Notes: generated by a model not told the origin, from the letters alone. Counted from the first letter of the stretch, positions 8,232 through 16,982 are shown. The stretch is DNA of 64,000 nucleotides from an uncultured Clostridia bacterium (GCA_934122085.1 CAKOVS010000001.1:124001-188000); one strand, 5' to 3'. Translations and numbers: made by a program.

Positions 8232-8547
8232 ATCATGTCTTGATAATATTTTTTATTACAATATGCAATATTCTTCTAAAAATGCTCTAGAAGTAGATAA
8301 AAATATTAGAGCTCAAATAACTAACTTAAATAAGTTTTCATATCTAGGTAAATTAATTCCAGAAATGTCGGATTCTCATTTTAGAGAAATTATTTATAAA
8401 AAATCTCGACATTCTGGATATAGAATTATGTATTTCGTCTCGGATTATGATAATTCTATTCATATTTTTAATATTATTAATTCAAAACAAAACTTTAACA
8501 AAATTCTAAAACTACATAATTACTTCAACAATTATTTCAATTTTTAA
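8203..8547 (+). CDS. RelE/ParE-family toxin-like protein
   Basis: A 114-aa protein with the pattern of the RelE/ParE fold: an N-terminal helical part, then FREIIYKKSRHSGYRIMYFV and a terminal strand IHIFNIINSKQNF. ParE members poison gyrase and RelE members cut mRNA in the ribosome; which applies is not clear. The long overlap with the preceding gene (29 nt) is normal for such modules. The gene is slightly longer than typical (90-100 aa). Confidence 0.72.
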   Translation: MKIIVETLAKSCLDNIFYYNMQYSSKNALEVDKNIRAQITNLNKFSYLGKLIPEMSDSHFREIIYKKSRHSGYRIMYFVSDYDNSIHIFNIINSKQNFNKILKLHNYFNNYFNF

Positions 8548-8564
8548 TTTATTATCCAAGTGTT

Positions 8565-9071
8565 TTATTCTTCAAAATATGTGCTAACACCTTGTAAACC
8601 TTCAAAATTATTTTGTCTTAATATTTCATATGCTATAATACATACTGAATTAGATAAGTTCAATGATCTTAATACTGGTCTCATTGGAATTCTTATTGTT
8701 TTATCAATATATTTTTGTAATAAATCTTCTGGTAATCCTTTTGTTTCTTTTCCAAACAAAACAAATATTTCTTCATCTTTAAATTTACTATAATCTATAT
8801 CTGTATAGCAATGCTCTGCTTTAGTTGTTGCCATAAACATATTGTGTTCTTCTGGTTTATATTTTTCCAAAAATTTTTCTAAACTATCATGTTTTTCTAT
8901 CTCTAATTTATCCCAATAATCTAAACCTGCTCTTTTTAAATATTTATCATCTATACTAAATCCTAATGGATATACTAAATGTAGTTTTGCGCCTGTTATT
9001 GCACATGTTCTTGCTATATTTCCAGTATTTTGTGGTATTTCTGGTTCTACCATAACAATATTTAATTTCAT
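8565..9071 (-). CDS. trmL: tRNA (cytidine(34)-2'-O)-methyltransferase, TrmL/SpoU family
   Basis: A 168-aa SPOUT enzyme expected to methylate the wobble ribose of tRNA-Leu. Motifs are LNIVMVEPEIPQNTGNIART at the start, FVLFGKETKGLPEDLL in the knot, and RIPMRPVLRSLNLSNSVCII at the end. The start MKLNIVMVEP was chosen because GAAAGGA is 9 nt upstream, so the eight in-frame residues before it are probably untranslated. Its short length matches TrmL rather than longer SpoU enzymes. Confidence 0.9.
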   Translation of the reverse strand: MKLNIVMVEPEIPQNTGNIARTCAITGAKLHLVYPLGFSIDDKYLKRAGLDYWDKLEIEKHDSLEKFLEKYKPEEHNMFMATTKAEHCYTDIDYSKFKDEEIFVLFGKETKGLPEDLLQKYIDKTIRIPMRPVLRSLNLSNSVCIIAYEILRQNNFEGLQGVSTYFEE

Positions 9072-9167
9072 TTTTATATGTCCTTTCATTTTCATTCAAC
9101 ATTAATTTTTGACTATAATAAAATTTTACAAATATTTTATTATTTTTTTATCTTTTCTTACATAATA

Positions 9168-9193
9168 AAAAAACGCCCTTCAAAGCGTTTTAT
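9168..9193 (-). terminator. rho-independent terminator of rpmB
   Basis: The arms AAAACGC (9170-9176) and GCGTTTT (9185-9191) are followed on the minus strand by a T-run. It begins right after the L28 stop. Confidence 0.85.
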
Positions 9194-9194
9194 T

Positions 9195-9395
9195 TTATTG
9201 TGCTCTTTTAACTTTTCCGTTTTTTAAACATTTTGCACATACATGAATTCTTTTTATTTCTCCATCAACTTCAGCTTTAACTGTTCTTAAGTTTGGCTTC
9301 CATGTACGTGGAGCTCTTTTACTTATATGAGAACGAGTTATGCTTAATTTATTTCCATGAATAGCTGTCTTTTCACAAATTTCACATTTTGCCAT
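9195..9395 (-). CDS. rpmB: 50S ribosomal protein L28 (zinc form)
   Basis: A 66-aa L28 with two cysteine pairs, CEIC and CAKC, forming a zinc site. RSHISKRAPRTWKPNLRTV is the family core. AGGAGGTGC lies 8 nt before this ATG, so the four preceding in-frame residues are not used. It is monocistronic, with its own terminator. Confidence 0.95.
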   Translation of the reverse strand: MAKCEICEKTAIHGNKLSITRSHISKRAPRTWKPNLRTVKAEVDGEIKRIHVCAKCLKNGKVKRAQ

Positions 9396-9567
9396 AATAA
9401 ATAGCACCTCCTAATTTTTCTTTTTTAAAATCGACTACGATTAAGTTTAACACATATTTTCAAAAAATACAAGTCTTTCCACCAAAAAATCTAATTTTTT
9501 TATTTCATGCATTTTATTATATTTTTATAAAAAGCTTAAATTCATTCTTTTCACACACTTTCAACTT

Positions 9568-9879
9568 TTAGTGTTTACTACTTAACTCTATTATCTTATC
9601 CATATTATCATCTTCTGCAGCTTTATTTTTTCTAATAGCACCACATTTCTTACATCTAAATATTATAACATATCCTTTTTTAGAATTCATTTCTAATCCA
9701 ATTGGTTCTAGAATTCCATGGCATGTTTCTGCTCTATCTCCTGGATTTATATCCAAATGTTTTGAATATAAACAATATGGACAGTGGTTCCTACATGTAT
9801 ATCCCAATTTTGGAACCACTCTGCCACAGTTTTCACAAACAAATTCTTCGTCTATTTTGGTAAATTTACTTGATTGCAT
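9568..9879 (-). CDS. RNHCP domain protein
   Basis: A 103-aa protein carrying the name-giving RNHCP residues (YTCRNHCPYCLYSKHLD) and four CxxC-type pairs (CENC, CPYC, CKKC), so it likely binds zinc. The molecular role of this family is not established. The second of two close ATGs was chosen because GAGG is 8 nt before it. It stands alone between L28 and the nucleoside kinase. Confidence 0.85.
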   Translation of the reverse strand: MQSSKFTKIDEEFVCENCGRVVPKLGYTCRNHCPYCLYSKHLDINPGDRAETCHGILEPIGLEMNSKKGYVIIFRCKKCGAIRKNKAAEDDNMDKIIELSSKH

Positions 9880-9931
9880 TTTCATTCCTCTTTATATGAT
9901 TATTTTAATAACTTACAAAAACAGTTATATT

Positions 9932-11575
9932 TTATCCTTTAAAATCTCCACCACCTAAAAATTCTTTTAATAATGAATGTGATGGAACTATATCTTTTGA
10001 AATTGGTTCAAAATATCTTAATATTTCAATTAATCTTTGTGCTTCTGCATATTCTTTTTCATCTTTTGTTATTTTTTCTAATAATGGAATTGCTTCATTT
10101 CTTAATACACCTAATTCATATATTAATGATGTATTAAATATGCTGTCAGCTTCTTCTTGGAATGGGAATATATTTTTTTCTTCACCTTTATTTACATTAT
10201 CCCATGTAGCAATTGTATTTTGAGCTGTATATCCTCTAAATTGATTGTCTCTTACAATTCTTCTTACTAATCTAGTATCTGTTGTAGAAATTCTATTAAA
10301 TGCGTCCATATTTAACACTGTTAATGCACTTATATAAATTTTATATTTTTGGTCTTGTGGTATTTTTTCTGTTAATTTATCATTTAAACAATGAATTCCT
10401 TCTATAACTAATACTTCATCTTCTGCCATTTTTACTTTATTTCCATTATATCTTTTTGTTCCTACTTTAAAATCAAATTCTGGTAATTCTACTTCTTCAC
10501 CATTTAATAATTTTAATAGTTGATCATTAAATAAATCTATATCTATTGCATTTATATCTTCGAAATCATATTCACCTTTTTCATTTCTTGGTGTTTGATC
10601 TCTTTCAACAAAATAATTATCTACTGATATTGTTACAGGCTTTATACCATTTATTCTTAATTGTAATCCTAATCTTTGAGCAAATGTCGTCTTTCCTGAT
10701 GATGATGGCCCTGCTATTAATATCATTTTAACACCTTTTTTTTGTGCTATTTTATCTGCGATTTGTGCTATCTTCTTTTCATGTAATGCTTCTGATAATA
10801 ATATTAATTCTTTTATTGATCCTTCTTTTACTCTTTTATTTAATCTATATACTGTTCCTACATTCAAAACTTTGTATATTGTTTCATATTCATGTAATGC
10901 CCAAGATAATTTTTTTGTATCTTTATATTCTGGTAATACATTAACATCATGTGAACTTGGATATCTTAATAAAAATCCATCATAATATTTTTTTAATTCA
11001 AAAATCTTTGTAACACCTGTGTGTGTTGCTATAATTTCATAGAAATGATTAAAATAATCTTCACAATATGACATGATAATTTTATTATTTGTTGCTAAAT
11101 CATATTGAAGTCTACCTTTTCCTGTATTATTTTTTTCATAGAATTTTCCTGCTTCTTCTCTTGTCATCGTTCTTTTCTCTATTTTTAGATCTTTTTCAAC
11201 TATTCTTTTCATTTCTTCTTGAACATTTTGCAACATTTCATCTGTTACTTCCATATTTTCCAAATTACAAAACATTGCATTTGTTAATTGATAATTTACA
11301 ACAACATGTGCTTCTGGGTATAGTTTCCAAAATGCCATTCCCATTATATATGTAAGTGTTCTTCTATATATTTTCATTCCTTCTTTTGAATTTATATTAA
11401 TTAATTCTAATGTTCCATCTTCTTGTAATTCATCATCTAAGTTTTTATATTCATTATTAAATATTGCTCCAACTACTGGATATTTACTTTCTTCTATTTG
11501 TTTTTTGGCTATTTCTGATATTGTTGTATTTGTTTTTGCTTTTACTATTATTTTTTTCTTTTCGTTTTCTTCCAT
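9932..11575 (-). CDS. uridine-kinase-type nucleoside kinase with N-terminal TGS/ThrRS-like region
   Basis: A 547-aa protein. Residues 1-60 resemble a TGS-like domain, and 60-240 resemble the editing/second additional domain of threonyl-tRNA synthetase (AHVVVNYQLTNAMF, then TGVTKIFELKKYYDGFLLRY). The C-terminal kinase has the P-loop ILIAGPSSSGKTTFAQRLG near residue 285 and VDNYFVERDQTP, as in Udk and phosphoribulokinase relatives. It probably phosphorylates a nucleoside in the cytosol; the substrate is unknown. The start is uncertain between a GTG and this ATG three codons later. Confidence 0.85.
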   Translation of the reverse strand: MEENEKKKIIVKAKTNTTISEIAKKQIEESKYPVVGAIFNNEYKNLDDELQEDGTLELININSKEGMKIYRRTLTYIMGMAFWKLYPEAHVVVNYQLTNAMFCNLENMEVTDEMLQNVQEEMKRIVEKDLKIEKRTMTREEAGKFYEKNNTGKGRLQYDLATNNKIIMSYCEDYFNHFYEIIATHTGVTKIFELKKYYDGFLLRYPSSHDVNVLPEYKDTKKLSWALHEYETIYKVLNVGTVYRLNKRVKEGSIKELILLSEALHEKKIAQIADKIAQKKGVKMILIAGPSSSGKTTFAQRLGLQLRINGIKPVTISVDNYFVERDQTPRNEKGEYDFEDINAIDIDLFNDQLLKLLNGEEVELPEFDFKVGTKRYNGNKVKMAEDEVLVIEGIHCLNDKLTEKIPQDQKYKIYISALTVLNMDAFNRISTTDTRLVRRIVRDNQFRGYTAQNTIATWDNVNKGEEKNIFPFQEEADSIFNTSLIYELGVLRNEAIPLLEKITKDEKEYAEAQRLIEILRYFEPISKDIVPSHSLLKEFLGGGDFKG

Positions 11576-11658
11576 GTTTATCACATTCCTTTCATCTGAC
11601 TAAAAAAATAATTTTTAGTTTTTGTATATTTTTAACACTCTTTATTTTATAGAATTTT

Positions 11659-14600
11659 TTAATATAAGTCAATACTAACATTCTGCTTTCCAGCAATCTC
11701 TTCAAATTCTTTTAAGATTTCTTCTGTTAAATGTATTGCACCACAAGACTTTATTTCTTCACCTGTTTTAACCGCTACTGGTATATTATTTTTTTCTCCA
11801 TTAAAGAATCTTATAGCACCTCTTAGTTTAGCTTTTTCCGTCTCTTCCATATTAGTAATATCTATTACTAAATGTTTTGGCTTTTGAATTTCTGTATTTG
11901 GTGCATCTGGCTTTTTATTCTCATATTTATTTGATTTTTCACTAAAATTTTCTCCAAAGTTTCTAATTTCTTGTGCTACTATTTTTGTATTATCATCTTC
12001 TCTAATACTTAATCTTCCTTTTATCATAATAATATTTTCTTCTAATAATTTATCTTGATATTTTAAAAATGTTGGTTCAAATATTATTATTTCTGCAGAA
12101 CCATTTAAATCTTCAATTGTAACAAATGCCATTATTTTATTATTTTTTGTATATTTCTTTTTTACAGATGTTATAATTCCTGCAATTCTTACTTCTTGTC
12201 CATCTTCATATTTTAGTATTTCTTGTACTTTATCTTCTTCATTTTCTTCTGAAGAGTTTTGCTCATCAATTTCTTTTAATTCTTTTGATGATATATTTGT
12301 TAATTGTTTTATTTGTTCTTTTATCTTTTCTAGTGGATGTCCTGATATATAAATTCCAAGCATTTCTTTTTCCATTGATAATTTTTCGTTTTCAGTCATT
12401 TCTTCTTGCTCTGAAAACTGATATTTTATTTCTTTTAGATTGTTTTCTTCTTGTTCTCCACCTAAATCAAACATTGAAACTTGACCATTCATTCCTTTTT
12501 TATTATAGCTTTGTGCTAAATCCATTATGGCTTCAAATGAGGCTAATAATGTTGCTCTTGTTTCTGGAAATTCATCAAATGTTCCTGCTTTTATTAAGCT
12601 TTCTACACATTTTTTGTTTACTGCTTCTCCTTCAACTCTTTCACAAAAGTCTGTAAATCCTTCAAATTTTCCATGTTCATTTCTATCTTTTATTATATTA
12701 TCTATTGGTTGTAATCCTACATTTTTTATACTACCTAATCCAAAACGAATTTGTCCTATTTGATTATTCTTGTCTTGACTTTCATCAAATTCTACTGTAA
12801 ATTTTGAGCTACTACTATTTATATCTGGTTTTAATATTTTTATGCCTATTCTTTTACATTCATCTATATATTCTGGAACTTTATCTAAATTTCCTAAAAA
12901 ACTGTTCAACATTGATGCCATAAATTCTGCTGGATAATATGATTTTAAATATGCTGTTCTATATGCTACTACTGCATAACATGCTGCATGTGATTTGTTA
13001 AATGCATATTTTGCAAATTCAGCCATTTCATCAAATATTTTATTTGCAGATTCAGCATCAATTCCATTTCTTACACAACCAGGCACAATTATATTCCCAT
13101 TTTCATCTACTTGGCCATTTATAAATATTTCTCTTTCTTTTGCCATTACATCAAGTTTCTTTTTTCCCATAGCTCTACGGACCAAATCTGCTCTTCCTAA
13201 TGAATATCCTGCTAAATCTCTTACTATTTGCATTACTTGTTCCTGATATACCATACATCCATATGTTACATTTAATATTGGTTCTAGACTTGGATGTGTA
13301 TATTCATTGTGTCCTGGATTTTGCTTTCCTCTTATATATCTTGGAATTTGATCCATTGGTCCAGGTCTATATAATGAAACTCCTGCTATTAAATCTTCTA
13401 AACAGTCTGGTTTTAATTCTTTCATGAAGTTTGTCATACCTTGTGATTCAAACTGGAATATTCCTGATGTATTTCCTTCTTGCCACAATTTATATACTTT
13501 AGGGTCTGACATGTCTTTATCAAATTCTACATCTATTCCTCTATTTTGTTTTACAAGATTTATTGTGTCTTGAATAACTGTCAATGTCCTTAAGCCTAAA
13601 AAATCCATTTTTAGAAGACCTAATTCTTCTAGTGTTGTCATTATATATTGTGTCGAAATTTGCCCATCTCTGACATATAATGGAACATAAGTATCTACTG
13701 GATCTTTTGTTATTACAACACCACAAGCATGTGTTGATGCTTGTCTTGGCATTCCTTCTAATGACATTGCAATTTCTAATAATTTATGTACTTCTGGGTC
13801 TGTATCATATAATTCTTTTAATTCTCTATTTTGCTCTAGTGCTTTTGGAATTGTTATATGTATCTCATTTGGTATCATTTTTGCTAATTTATCTGCTTCT
13901 GAATATGGATAATCTAATACTCTTGCAACATCTCTTATTACCATTTTTGCTGCCATTGTTCCAAATGTTATTATCTGTGATACATGATCATGTCCATATT
14001 TTCTTGATACATAATCTATTACATCTTGTCTATGTTCATAGCAAAAGTCAACATCAAAATCTGGCATACTTACTCTTTCAGGATTTAAAAATCTTTCAAA
14101 TAGTAATCCATATTTCATTGGATCTATGTCTGTTATTCCAATTGCATAAGCAAGTATTGAACCTGCTCCAGATCCTCTTCCTGGTCCTACTGGTATTCCT
14201 TGACTTTTTGCATAATGTATAAAATCCCATACTATTAAGTAATAATCAACATATCCCATTTTCTTGATTACACCAATTTCATATTCTGCTCTTTTCAAAA
14301 TTTCTTCTGATGGATTTTCTCCATATCTTTCTTTTATACCATCATCACATAATTTTTTTAAGAAATCATAATGTGTTGGATATTCTGGCGGTACATCATA
14401 ATTAGGTAATATTGTATGTCCAAATTCAAATTCTACATTACATTTATCTGCAATTTTTACTGTATTTTCTATTGCATCTGGAAATGCTGAAAAATATTCA
14501 CTCATTTCTTCTGGTGATTTTACATATAATTCATCTGTATCAAATTTCATTCTGTCTTCATCACTCATTCTTTTTCCTGTTTGAATACATAATAAAATTT

Positions 14601-15249
14601 CATGACTATATGCATCTTCTCTTTTTAAATAATGTGCATCATTTGTTGCTACTAATGGTATATCTAATTTTCTAGCCAATTGTACAAGTTTTTGGTTTGC
14701 TAATACTTGTTCTCTTATTCCATTATTTTGTATTTCAATATAATAATCTTCTCCAAATACTCTTTTGTGCCATAATGCTATTTCTTCTGCTTTTTCTGTC
14801 TGACCATTTAATAGTGCTTGATTTACTGCTCCTGCTAAACATGCGCTTAAACATATTAATCCTTCATGATATTTTTCTAATACTTCTAAATCTATTCTTG
14901 GTTTATAATAATATCCTTCTGTAAAACCTATTGATACTAATTTACTTAAGTTTTTATATCCTTGATTATTTTTAGCTAATAATATTAAATGATAATATTG
15001 TTTGTCTATTGGTTCTTTATCAAATCTTGAACGTGGTGCAACATATACTTCACAGCCTATTATTGGTTTTATTCCTTCTTTTTTACATGCTTTATAAAAG
15101 TCAATAGCACCATACATTACTCCATGGTCTGTTATTGCCATTGCTTTCATTCCTAATTCTTTTGCTCTTACTGGCAAGTCTTTTATTCTGTTTGCTCCAT
15201 CTAATAAGCTAAATTCACTATGTATATGTAAATGCACAAATTCTGACAT
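11659..15249 (-). CDS. dnaE: DNA polymerase III alpha subunit
   Basis: A 1196-aa DnaE-type replicative polymerase. The N-terminal PHP domain opens HLHIHSEFSLLDGANRIKDL. The palm has GPGRGSGAGSILAYAIGITD and the catalytic aspartates in MPDFDVDFCYEHR near residue 400. A C-terminal OB domain (VRIAGIITSVKKKYTKNNK) is near 1020. In Bacillota DnaE extends primers alongside PolC. The length is normal, and it stands alone on the strand. Confidence 0.97.
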   Translation of the reverse strand: MSEFVHLHIHSEFSLLDGANRIKDLPVRAKELGMKAMAITDHGVMYGAIDFYKACKKEGIKPIIGCEVYVAPRSRFDKEPIDKQYYHLILLAKNNQGYKNLSKLVSIGFTEGYYYKPRIDLEVLEKYHEGLICLSACLAGAVNQALLNGQTEKAEEIALWHKRVFGEDYYIEIQNNGIREQVLANQKLVQLARKLDIPLVATNDAHYLKREDAYSHEILLCIQTGKRMSDEDRMKFDTDELYVKSPEEMSEYFSAFPDAIENTVKIADKCNVEFEFGHTILPNYDVPPEYPTHYDFLKKLCDDGIKERYGENPSEEILKRAEYEIGVIKKMGYVDYYLIVWDFIHYAKSQGIPVGPGRGSGAGSILAYAIGITDIDPMKYGLLFERFLNPERVSMPDFDVDFCYEHRQDVIDYVSRKYGHDHVSQIITFGTMAAKMVIRDVARVLDYPYSEADKLAKMIPNEIHITIPKALEQNRELKELYDTDPEVHKLLEIAMSLEGMPRQASTHACGVVITKDPVDTYVPLYVRDGQISTQYIMTTLEELGLLKMDFLGLRTLTVIQDTINLVKQNRGIDVEFDKDMSDPKVYKLWQEGNTSGIFQFESQGMTNFMKELKPDCLEDLIAGVSLYRPGPMDQIPRYIRGKQNPGHNEYTHPSLEPILNVTYGCMVYQEQVMQIVRDLAGYSLGRADLVRRAMGKKKLDVMAKEREIFINGQVDENGNIIVPGCVRNGIDAESANKIFDEMAEFAKYAFNKSHAACYAVVAYRTAYLKSYYPAEFMASMLNSFLGNLDKVPEYIDECKRIGIKILKPDINSSSSKFTVEFDESQDKNNQIGQIRFGLGSIKNVGLQPIDNIIKDRNEHGKFEGFTDFCERVEGEAVNKKCVESLIKAGTFDEFPETRATLLASFEAIMDLAQSYNKKGMNGQVSMFDLGGEQEENNLKEIKYQFSEQEEMTENEKLSMEKEMLGIYISGHPLEKIKEQIKQLTNISSKELKEIDEQNSSEENEEDKVQEILKYEDGQEVRIAGIITSVKKKYTKNNKIMAFVTIEDLNGSAEIIIFEPTFLKYQDKLLEENIIMIKGRLSIREDDNTKIVAQEIRNFGENFSEKSNKYENKKPDAPNTEIQKPKHLVIDITNMEETEKAKLRGAIRFFNGEKNNIPVAVKTGEEIKSCGAIHLTEEILKEFEEIAGKQNVSIDLY

Positions 15250-15422
15250 TTTTATGGTCCTTTCTTTAATTGGTAAATTTGACTAAAAAGAGTTGTTTTG
15301 TTATTTGTATTTTTTTCTTTTTATTTCTTCTTAGTTCATTTATTTAATGCTTTTTTCTATGTCTAAATGTTATCACAAAATGGCTTGTTTTTCAATATTT
15401 TTCACTGTATTTTGCTAAACTA

Positions 15423-15572
15423 CTATTTTATAATAAATTCTAGAAATTTTGGTTCATAAGTTTTGTTTTGCAACTTCTTTACTAATTCTCTGATGCTTTT
15501 TTTATATTATCCTTTTGTTACTTTATCTAATCCTGTTGCTTTCTTTCCATCTAATTCTTTTGAGCATAACAT
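15423..15572 (-). pseudogene. decayed reverse-transcriptase fragment (group II intron-like)
   Basis: One frame reads SKELDGKKATGLDKVTKG, stop, YKKSIRELVKKLQNKTYEPK and then another stop. This is the conserved region ahead of RT motif 1 in group II intron-type and related retroelement reverse transcriptases (xLxGKKATGIDGVTK...ELxxxLKNKxYxP). One in-frame stop interrupts it and the catalytic palm is absent, so this is a relic. It lies just downstream of the variable-cassette gene, but its motif resembles intron RTs more than the RTs of diversity-generating retroelements. Confidence 0.6.
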
Positions 15573-15599
15573 TATCATTTATTCGTTAATTGAATGATA

Positions 15600-15625
15600 A
15601 ATAGACAGCATTGCTGCTGCCTATT
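15600..15625. repeat. hairpin with 11-bp arms between variable gene and RT relic
   Basis: AATAGACAGCA and TGCTGCCTATT flank a TTGC loop. On the minus strand the stem pairs fully (one G-U) around a GCAA tetraloop, a GNRA type, which favours an RNA role. More AT-rich palindromes lie at 15572-15600 and 15706-15732. No gene is visible in 15573-15734. Confidence 0.5.
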
Positions 15626-15734
15626 CAAAATTCGATATTTACACACTGGTATTGACAAGACCATATGACGTGCTACTAAATTCACACATCATATTATACA
15701 ACCTCGACATGTTATTTACATAACGTGTATTTTT

Positions 15735-15757
15735 TTCTAATTTTTACAAAATTAGAA
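15735..15757. repeat. perfect 10-bp hairpin over the stop codon of the variable gene
   Basis: TTCTAATTTT (15735-15744), loop TAC, AAAATTAGAA (15748-15757). It includes the TAA stop and lies directly beside the variable cassette. On the minus strand it is followed by A rather than T, so it is not a standard terminator. A related hairpin sits at the same place of the paralogue (63107-63126). Confidence 0.8.
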
Positions 15758-16849
15758 AGTCGTGCTCAAACGCACAGAACTGAAGTTGTTGACGACGCCG
15801 CCGTAGCCCATGTAGCCATAGTAGAAGTTCGCGCACCACGCGCAGTCAGCATTGTACTGCGAAGAAGACCAATACAAACCATTTAAGCCTTTACTACTAT
15901 AATTGCCTGTTGTTATTCCTAATTCTCCTGCGAATGCACTCCATTCTGCCTTTGATGGTACAAACCATCCAGCACTTATTTTTTCTTGGATTTGTCCCCA
16001 CATATCATTTGCGTCTTGTAATCCATATCCTTCTGCATCATTTGCTAACCACTTTCCGTTTATTGTTGTTGTATTACTTTTTCCTTTTCCAAATTCTGTT
16101 TGGGTATCACTTGCATTCATTTTATTATATGCATTTTTATACCATGTATAATAGGTTGTTCCTATATCACTTAATGACATTACATAAAATCTGTCTGCTC
16201 CACTTCCTGTTCCTTTTATTATTTTATTGGTTCCTCCTAGTTCATTTGTATAATCTTCTTCACTTACTTGGTATGTTTTTGCTGTTTCTGCTGCTATTGT
16301 GTCTATTGTATATGTTCCTAATGGCGTTGTTGTTCCTTTTTTTCCTGCTACTAAATCTGCATATATTATTCCATAATTTCCTTTTCCGTCTACGTCTGCA
16401 TAATATCCTACATATGATTGGCTATTACTTGCTACTGTTCCTGTTCCAGCTCCTCCTGTTATTCCTTCTGTTTTCTCTCTAGCTATACTTACTTGCTCAT
16501 TTTCTAATTTTATTTCGTAATAGTATTCTCCTATTTTTATATAATTTTTTCCATCTTTTTCTCCTGTTTCATATCCATTTTCTTCTAATTTTCCTATTAC
16601 ATCACTTAATTCTGTTTCTTCTCCATGTCCTTCCATTTGTTTTTCTAATATTATATTTGAATATTCTAATCTTGCCTCTTCTTCTGTTTTCGCTACTTTA
16701 CTTGTTTCTTTTACTATATTTGCTTGGTTTATTATTCCATTTTCATTTGTTAATGCTACTATCGTTACTCCTGCTAATATTAACATTACTATTATTGTTA
16801 CTGCAAGGGCTATTAGTGTTATCCCTTTTTCTTTTTGTCTATTGTTCAT
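15752..16849 (-). CDS. prepilin-like surface protein with C-type-lectin-like variable C-terminus
   Basis: A 365-aa protein. Residues 8-35 are a class III-like/type IV prepilin-type hydrophobic helix (GITLIALAVTIIVMLILAGV), so it is membrane-anchored or processed and exported. Residues 125-365 form an extracellular region with YVGYYADVDG and the ending YWSSSQ...W...F...VRL, a pattern of FISUMP/C-type-lectin-like domains. GGAGG lies 10 nt before the ATG. The last 34 codons are 54% GC in a gene otherwise near 30%. A paralogue at 63123 shares this architecture. It is probably an adhesin; the ligand is unknown. Confidence 0.8.
   Translation of the reverse strand: MNNRQKEKGITLIALAVTIIVMLILAGVTIVALTNENGIINQANIVKETSKVAKTEEEARLEYSNIILEKQMEGHGEETELSDVIGKLEENGYETGEKDGKNYIKIGEYYYEIKLENEQVSIAREKTEGITGGAGTGTVASNSQSYVGYYADVDGKGNYGIIYADLVAGKKGTTTPLGTYTIDTIAAETAKTYQVSEEDYTNELGGTNKIIKGTGSGADRFYVMSLSDIGTTYYTWYKNAYNKMNASDTQTEFGKGKSNTTTINGKWLANDAEGYGLQDANDMWGQIQEKISAGWFVPSKAEWSAFAGELGITTGNYSSKGLNGLYWSSSQYNADCAWCANFYYGYMGYGGVVNNFSSVRLSTTF
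15755..15856 (-). other. GC-rich hypervariable cassette (VR-like), copy 1
   Basis: The last 34 codons before the stop, after the shared YWSSSQ. 55 of 102 bases are G or C. Against copy 2 (63126-63227), same length, 35 bases differ and 21 of 34 residues differ, while the flanks are identical. Fixed positions are the AW, A, F, YM, V, VRL and TTF residues. The placement in the terminal half of a C-type-lectin-like fold is that of a diversity-generating retroelement variable region. No template repeat or active RT is in the window. Confidence 0.65.
16440..16629. repeat. duplicated coding segment shared with 63811-64000
   Basis: Base for base, 190 bp match 63811-64000 with four mismatches that I can count (about 98%). 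Both lie in the stalk part of the prepilin-like paralogues. The match probably extends beyond the window edge on the other copy. Confidence 0.9.
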
Positions 16850-16982
16850 TTTTTTACATTCCTCCTTTATCTTTGTGTTTCTTATCTTTTATTTTATAGT
16901 CTTTTGACTTTATTTTCTTTCCTCCTTTTCTTTTGTACCTCTTGTAAATATTTTATCTTTGCATATTGCACATCATATTTTA

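Noticed and set aside
8565..9095. Start of trmL at the most upstream ATG (9095)
   Set aside because: No ribosome-binding site there, and the SPOUT domain begins exactly at the internal ATG at 9071, which has GAAAGGA.
13680..14222. Long plus-strand open frames rich in Leu/Phe/Ile inside dnaE and other genes
   Set aside because: They are antisense shadows of AT-rich minus-strand genes, with no ribosome-binding sites or domain motifs.
15423..15572. RT relic taken as the DGR reverse transcriptase for the variable cassettes
   Set aside because: The readable motif matches group II intron-type RTs, and the frame is interrupted and lacks the palm; the active RT, if any, must lie elsewhere.
15735..15757. 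Hairpin at the stop codon read as a rho-independent terminator
   Set aside because: An A-run, not a T-run, follows on the coding strand, and the paralogue has a separate true terminator at 63013-63047.
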